DNA of 64,000 bases, taken from positions 33,081,463-33,145,462 of the forward strand of contig NC_060887.1 in NCBI RefSeq assembly GCF_014805685.1, in the 5' to 3' direction. The notes under the pieces are model-generated. The model made no database searches and was not told the origin of the DNA. It was given only the letters and a program-made list of their open reading frames with translations. The stretch comes from Silurus meridionalis. Lineage: Eukaryota; Chordata; Actinopteri; Siluriformes; Siluridae. Below are positions 59,995-64,000 of the stretch, one piece after another. Made by a program: the position numbers and the translations under genes. Position 1 is the first letter of the stretch. Each line of letters starts with the position of its first letter.

Positions 59995-60550
59995 GAAGGT
60001 AACGTCTGCATCATAAATACATGTTAGTGTGGTACTTTACCCATGAGGACAGTGGATCAGTGCATTGGGGCCCAGGCCACTGTAACCATTCATGATGGGT
60101 AGATTTGATGAGAACGGTATGAATAATTAATTGAAAATGTGTTTATTACTGTAAAATTTTGCATTCCAGTAGTTTTACAGCTTACGAAGGGTCAGTAACA
60201 TTGTTTTTAAACAGTGGTTTTGATAATTGCTAGTGTAACTAATTTCAGTTAATTTTCAATACAACAAGAGTTTATTGTTTATTTATCAGTTTTAATAAAA
60301 TTCCCACTAGCTAATGAGCTTGATTAGCAAATGATTGATTTTTATTACACAGTTAATCATTACATTTAATATTTTAAGCTATTGTTTTACTTAGGCATCT
60401 GTGACAAAGCCTTTTTATTGTTCACATCATCCCAATAACAGCGAGAACTACATTTACATTAGTAAATTTAAATCCCTGCACTTCGCTAGTTTTTAAATGC
60501 ATTACACAAGGCTTAGATTTGTGTCTCCTTCAATCCTTCTATCATCTAAA
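59995..60550. other. AT-rich non-coding stretch
   Basis: No gene or repeat recognised. Confidence 0.45.
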
Positions 60551-60551
60551 T

Positions 60552-60640
60552 CAGGGGTGCCCAATACGTAGATCACGATCTACCGGCCGATCGCAAAGGT
60601 AGTGTGGGTAGATCGCGTGACATTAAAAATTAGATATTTA
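60552..60640 (+). mobile_element. hAT MITE left-end fragment
   Basis: CAGGGGTGCCCAATACGTAG followed by GATCACGATCTACCGGCCGA is the recognisable left end of a vertebrate hAT MITE type. No right end or TSD was found. Confidence 0.6.
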
Positions 60641-60749
60641 TTTATGCATTTTTATAGTAGTTAGTTTATTTTGACTTGGTAATTTTATAAGTAGCTCACA
60701 TGCTAAAAAGTGTGTGCAAAAGTGTGCAAAAGTGCTTGATCTATATGCT

Positions 60750-61344
60750 TCCCCCTCAACCTTATTTTCAAAATCCATTTTTGCTCTGATGATTTACAAA
60801 TTTATCTCAATACTCAACCTGCTTTTTCTGCATTCTACCACTTTAATAAACTGCCTGCGGGATATTAAATGCTGGATGAAACTTTTTGTAATTAATCTAT
60901 GACAAGACAGGAATGAGGATTTTAAACCACTGTCTCCAATGCTAGAGATCTCTGTTTTAGGTAGATTGCATTGCAGCAACTCTCTTCTATCCAACACATA
61001 ACAATCATTTTTGACTCAGCATTTACCTTTGAGTCGCATACAAATTCTTTATAATCTCATATTTCTTTCCACAACATCCCTTCAATAGGCATCAATATAC
61101 TAAAACGTTTGCTGCCCAATAAAACACACACAATCGGACAAAAACTAAAACCTATGCATATGCACTGCCCTTTAAGAACCTTACTGATGTATAGCCATGT
61201 CTATATCATTACATTCAAAGCACTTGGCCCTTCATATTGCTTCGAACAACTACTTTACACTCAAAATTCCACAGCTGATTCCTTATCTTTAGTAACCCTA
61301 GAGGTTCCCAGTCTCATCAAGATTTCTAGCCTAACTACTACCTC
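60750..61344 (+). pseudogene. LINE (L2/Rex1 group) RT C-terminal remnant
   Basis: Decayed plus-strand frames read LINCLRDIKCWMKLFVINL (about 60843-60900; equivalent of the usual DIKAWM block), then a NLGV.FD equivalent near 60995-61015, and ITFKALGPSYCFEQLL (61205-61255; equivalent of the TFKALHGLAPSYL block). It is followed by poly(A) at 61345. Stops are frequent; clade not settled. Confidence 0.65.
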
Positions 61345-61349
61345 AAAAA

Positions 61350-61426
<77 letters not shown>
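61345..61426. repeat. Poly(A) followed by (TA)n
   Basis: A 23-base A run then about 29 TA units, right after the LINE remnant. It may have started as that LINE's poly(A) tail. Confidence 0.93.
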
Positions 61427-61430
<4 letters not shown>

Positions 61431-61439
61431 ATAATAAAT

Positions 61440-64000
61440 TGGAAGATTAAGGCATTTGAAGAGGAAGACAATATTTTCTTTCTTTAGTCTTTGCAAGTTT
61501 AGTGTGGTGTGTACAGATATAGACACCATCCACCTAACTATCTTTACTATGTAACTTACTAATTACTTATTAAGTGTCTTTGTATATCATAGATATACTG
61601 ACCACATTTACACATTCTCCTCATTTGTTATAGCTAATGTTTGTGAAAATTAATTTAACTACTATTATTATTAAATATTTTTATAAATATTTATTAATTT
61701 GTCTTTCTTTGGCATACAATCTGTGCCACTGGTAACCCTGGTTCAGCTTTCCCTAAACAAAAATTACTGTAAGTAAAAAAAATGTAATAAAAAATTAAAT
61801 AAATAAAAAAGCTAATACAATAAGCATGTTATTTTGTACACAATCATTTTTCCACCTCTTCTTACTACTGTGTATGTGTATATACTGTATGTGTGTGTGA
61901 GGTGTGAGTGTGTGTGTGTGTTGTCCCCTTTCTGCTCAGCTCGAGATTAATTACCCTCAATCCTATTAAAACATATTTACATATTGGTGAATTAAATCCA
62001 AAGATTACATCAAATTATTACATGGGGGGAAGATTGGTGTATTCAGAGTCAGGTTATGTAGCTACTTAAACTGATTTTATTTACATTATATTAATAACTA
62101 ATATGTTTACACCTGAGTGACTGCCAGATGGTTAGTACTGTGAATTTTAGAGATAGGTTTTAATCAATAACATTTAGAACAACACATTTAAAGTCAAACA
62201 CATGCCTTTAAGTGCAAAAGAATTATATGAAAAAATAAAAAATAGCAAAAACATTTAGAGGAAAATATATATTTTTTTCATCTAATAGGACTTTAGTATA
62301 TTGGCAATATATGGTGTTTTAGCATTAATATCCCGATCATATTGTAATAATCACATCGATAATTCTTTGGGTTATGCAAAAATATGTGTGAAATATAACA
62401 AACTGTACATGCAATAATTATGTGAGTTTTCTTTAAAAGTGCTGATCATTGCCAAAGTACATCTACTGTACTTTCAGTGCTGAACTTATCACTTCAGAGC
62501 ACCAAGGTGAGGGAATGTAAGTCCCAGTTATGTGAAAAGCCATACAATCCTTTACCCTCTGCCCCAGTGCATTGTGGGAGCCTGGTGTGTGTTCAGTATG
62601 GGCTGTAATGAGCTCATAAAACCTGCAACAGCACTTCAATAGCTTCACTGTAAGCCATACTCCCGAGCCAGAGCATATCACATGGCCCAACACGGCTCCT
62701 TGGCTTGCTTTTCCACTGCCAGCCATGTGATCCATGCTCTCCACTTTGCTTGTCTGCATTCACAAGCAAGCAAAGGCCAACACCCTCGAATTGGGCTTCG
62801 CATTCAGGGATAGATGACCTCAGTGTAATGTTGAATTACACCACAAACAACTCCATCCCGCAGGCAGAAACACATAAAGTGGAAATCACTCAGATGTATG
62901 ATAGACTCCAGCTAAAAAACTTATAAAAAGCTGTAAAGCTTTAAGCATTTTGGGATGAATAGAGAAAAATCCTAAACCATGTATGCCATAAATTTAACAA
63001 CATATTCTGAAATCGAGCTTCTCTCATTTTTATTGTAGCAATGGAATGTTTGATGCCTGATCCTTGTTGTTGTCAGCTGATGAGTCGGATTTGAGAGGGA
63101 CCAGGCAGTGCAGGATGTAGGCAGAAATTTTGCCTCCACCATGCAACAAGACACCAAAGGCCAAGTTCGTTAACTTCAAATGGCAAGAGCAAGTGGAAAG
63201 ATTAGCTTTGATTTCCAAATCAGCAGAAGATGCGAGAAGCTGGGAATTAATGGGATGCAGGCTCTCTGAAATTCACTCACACTGCATCTGTGCCATCAAA
63301 GTTCAGCAATATCACAGGGCATTAGTGAATAGCATCACGAAATATCACACACATCACAGGTTAATCAATTGCTCCAGCTTCGGTAGAACCTTCAGCTCTG
63401 ATCCAGCAAAAAAAAACATGAACCGAAGTATGTCTTTGTTGAGCTTTGAACATGTCAATTAGAGCAGAAGATACAAGTATTTTTTTTCCCTCCTGATTCA
63501 TGATTAAATTTATTTTATGTCTAATATATTTTTAACTAGACTCTGCATGATTCAGAAAAACATCAATCCAGTTGCTGGTAAGATCTTTTTACTTTTGATT
63601 GTAAAAGTAAAATATTCTCATATCCTAGCTCTATGTAGCAGGTGTATTTGAGCACTTGTAGTATATGGGAAAGATACTTCGGGTTTGAAGGCTATACACC
63701 AAGATAATATGAAATGAACTTATGTGTACTAACTCAGCTTAAGGGCTTGCTGTGTCTTCGGGCTTTTTCATTTTTGTGCCTCGATGCTCTAGGTGTCAGG
63801 AAAAAAAGGGAGAAATAGTTGCGGAAGACAATAAAACAACAAGACCAAAAGGTTGTTTATAACAGGATTGCACAGCAAACAATGTACACAGAGTTGTCTT
63901 TTTCCAGCCTCCCAAGCAATATTGTTCAGAGAGCAACAAATGTGAAATTAGTTTTTGAGGTAATTAAACCGAGAAATTAAGTGGTTTATATTTAAATGTC
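61440..64000. other. Mostly unique AT-rich non-coding DNA
   Basis: No gene recognised; frames at 62463-62759 (minus) and 63130-63462 (plus) have no motif. A GTGT-rich stretch lies at about 61889-61922. The segment about 62490-62860 is less AT-biased than its surroundings and could be a conserved non-coding element. Confidence 0.4.

Noticed and set aside
63130..63462. 110-codon plus-strand frame near the window end
   Set aside because: No motif, mixed composition and no neighbouring exon signals; not supportable as a gene.

Overview
The window looks like a piece of a teleost fish genome, probably an ostariophysan such as a catfish. This rests on its repeat families: RTE, L2 and Rex1-like LINEs, DIRS-like elements, chromodomain Gypsy elements, Tc1 and hAT MITEs, and tRNA-derived SINEs. 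The species assignment is inference. No host protein-coding gene can be demonstrated. Nearly every long reading frame is transposon-derived, set in AT-rich non-coding DNA with long microsatellites. The only host-like candidate is a 57-codon open frame at 12597-12770 with a plausible splice acceptor.

Layout. 1-7.2 kb: an RTE fragment, a degenerate EnSpm/CACTA-like transposase and several MITEs, one (5422-6081) with a perfect 8-bp duplication. 7233-12100: a complete chromodomain Gypsy element on the minus strand, with near-identical LTRs, a 5-bp TSD and a Tf1/sushi-type self-priming signature, but frameshifted ORFs. 13-16.3 kb: DIRS, RTE and L2 remnants. 16258-21403: a bizarre LTR-like unit holding pentamer repeats, an orphan chromovirus pol fragment and about 2.5 kb of perfect 13-bp tandem repeat (about 190 copies). 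25.6-31.0 kb: a nest in which a Rex1-like LINE is interrupted by a hAT MITE, which is interrupted by an RTE element, which holds an L2 plus Rex1 block; two of these levels are proven by target-site duplications. 31-35 kb: microsatellites, SINEs and L2 tails. 35-43 kb: mostly unique sequence with a foldback MITE at 39.1-39.6 kb. 43.6-46.3 kb: a solo LTR and a 5'-truncated RTE with a perfect 16-bp TSD. 48 kb: a tRNA-Glu SINE whose body is an internally deleted RTE. 53.6-61.4 kb: Tc1, L2, hAT, DIRS and LINE remnants. The two ends of the window and 48.6-53.6 kb are mostly unannotated non-coding DNA.

How the pieces relate. RTE appears to have donated both its 5' region and its 3' tail to the tRNA-Glu SINE, so the SINE was probably mobilised by RTE proteins. 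The hAT MITEs and Tc1 deletion derivatives lack transposase and would have depended on other copies. Several ORF-breaking indels are one-base losses from short homopolymer runs, so part of the apparent decay may be consensus error in the assembly rather than mutation.
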